From assembly GCA_029961005.1 (NCBI GenBank), contig JASBVW010000105.1, forward strand, positions 1 through 5,770: DNA of 5,770 nucleotides, given 5' to 3'. A program made the translations under genes and the position numbers. This DNA is from Bacillota bacterium (GTDB lineage: Bacteria; Bacillota; UBA5301; JASBVW01). A model generated the notes under the pieces. It had not been told where the DNA came from and made no database searches. It saw only the letters and a list, made by a program, of their open reading frames with translations. Positions 5,591 to 5,770 of the stretch are shown here, piece after piece (position 1 is the first letter of the stretch; each line of letters starts with the position of its first letter).

Positions 5591-5770
5591 ATGGAGCGGT
5601 CGAGAGAGGTTTTTCTCCAGCTTGAGGGCAGGCCGTGCCTGATTTGCGGGAGTACCGATGCCTCTGGATTTTTGGTGCTGCGCGAGAGGATCTGCGGCCC
5701 GTGCGGGGATCAGATTGCTCTTCTTCGGGTGGGGGATCCGCACTACGAATTCTACAAGGAGAAGCTGAAA
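5591..5770 (+). CDS. Gin/CsfB-like anti-sigma factor, zinc-binding (3' end outside the window)
   Basis: Sixty codons are visible and the frame is still open at the right edge. Two CxxC pairs, Cys16-Leu-Ile-Cys19 and Cys35-Gly-Pro-Cys38, would bind one zinc ion. They are followed by Asp-Pro-His-Tyr-Glu-Phe-Tyr with a Lys-rich tail (49-60). This matches the layout of Gin (CsfB) of Bacillus subtilis, a short protein with two CxxC pairs and a similar Asp-Pro-x-Tyr-x-Phe-Tyr segment, which inhibits sporulation sigma factor SigG (and SigE). The family occurs in endospore formers. The ATG has a GAGGGA site six bases upstream. It lies 55 bases after selB, so it may share the transcript or have its own promoter. 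A different small zinc-ribbon protein cannot be ruled out, because the match rests on a short segment compared from memory. Confidence 0.72.
   Translation, partial: MERSREVFLQLEGRPCLICGSTDASGFLVLRERICGPCGDQIALLRVGDPHYEFYKEKLK

Noticed and set aside
5483..5743. Minus-strand open frame of 86 codons at the right edge
   Set aside because: It overlaps the selB 3' end and the Gin-like gene, whose Cys motifs clearly define the coding strand.

Overview
This window carries a compact, apparently complete bacterial selenocysteine (Sec) module on the + strand: fdhE (formate dehydrogenase accessory protein), then selC (tRNA-Sec, anticodon UCA), selD (selenophosphate synthetase), selA (Sec synthase) and selB (Sec-specific elongation factor), then the start of a small Gin/CsfB-type protein. 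The G+C content is high by eye (about two thirds). Start codons are mixed (ATG, GTG, TTG), and several genes have purine-rich Shine-Dalgarno sites. The Gin-like gene points to an endospore-forming Firmicute. With the GC content and the Sec/formate dehydrogenase genes, this suggests a clostridial anaerobe in the general neighbourhood of Moorella or Ammonifex. That placement is an inference; the sequence does not fix the taxon.

Layout. Bases 1-824 are fdhE, whose probable start codon lies one base beyond the left edge. Bases 825-939 are non-coding, with a GC-rich hairpin and then an AT-rich island holding a sigma-70-type promoter (-10 TATAAT at 928-933). Bases 940-1036 are a tRNA-Sec with an encoded CCA and a long variable arm. 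After a 42-base leader comes selD, 1079-2140. Then come selA at 2158-3612 and selB at 3616-5535, spaced 17 and 3 bases apart. After 55 bases the Gin-like gene starts at 5591 and runs off the right edge.

The main point for annotation is that selD is itself a selenoprotein gene. Its true frame starts at GTG 1079 and contains an in-frame TGA at 1139-1141 (codon 21), which aligns with the catalytic Cys17 of E. coli SelD, with a conserved Lys three residues later. A conventional gene caller would start the gene at GTG 1175 and lose the first 32 residues, including the active site. Hairpins directly after the TGA are candidates for the SECIS element.

How the parts work together: SelD makes selenophosphate from selenide and ATP. 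SelA uses it to convert Ser-tRNA-Sec to Sec-tRNA-Sec. SelB carries Sec-tRNA-Sec to ribosomes at UGA codons marked by a SECIS. Formate dehydrogenase, matured with FdhE, is the classical client. Because SelD needs Sec for its own synthesis, the operon contains a built-in positive loop.
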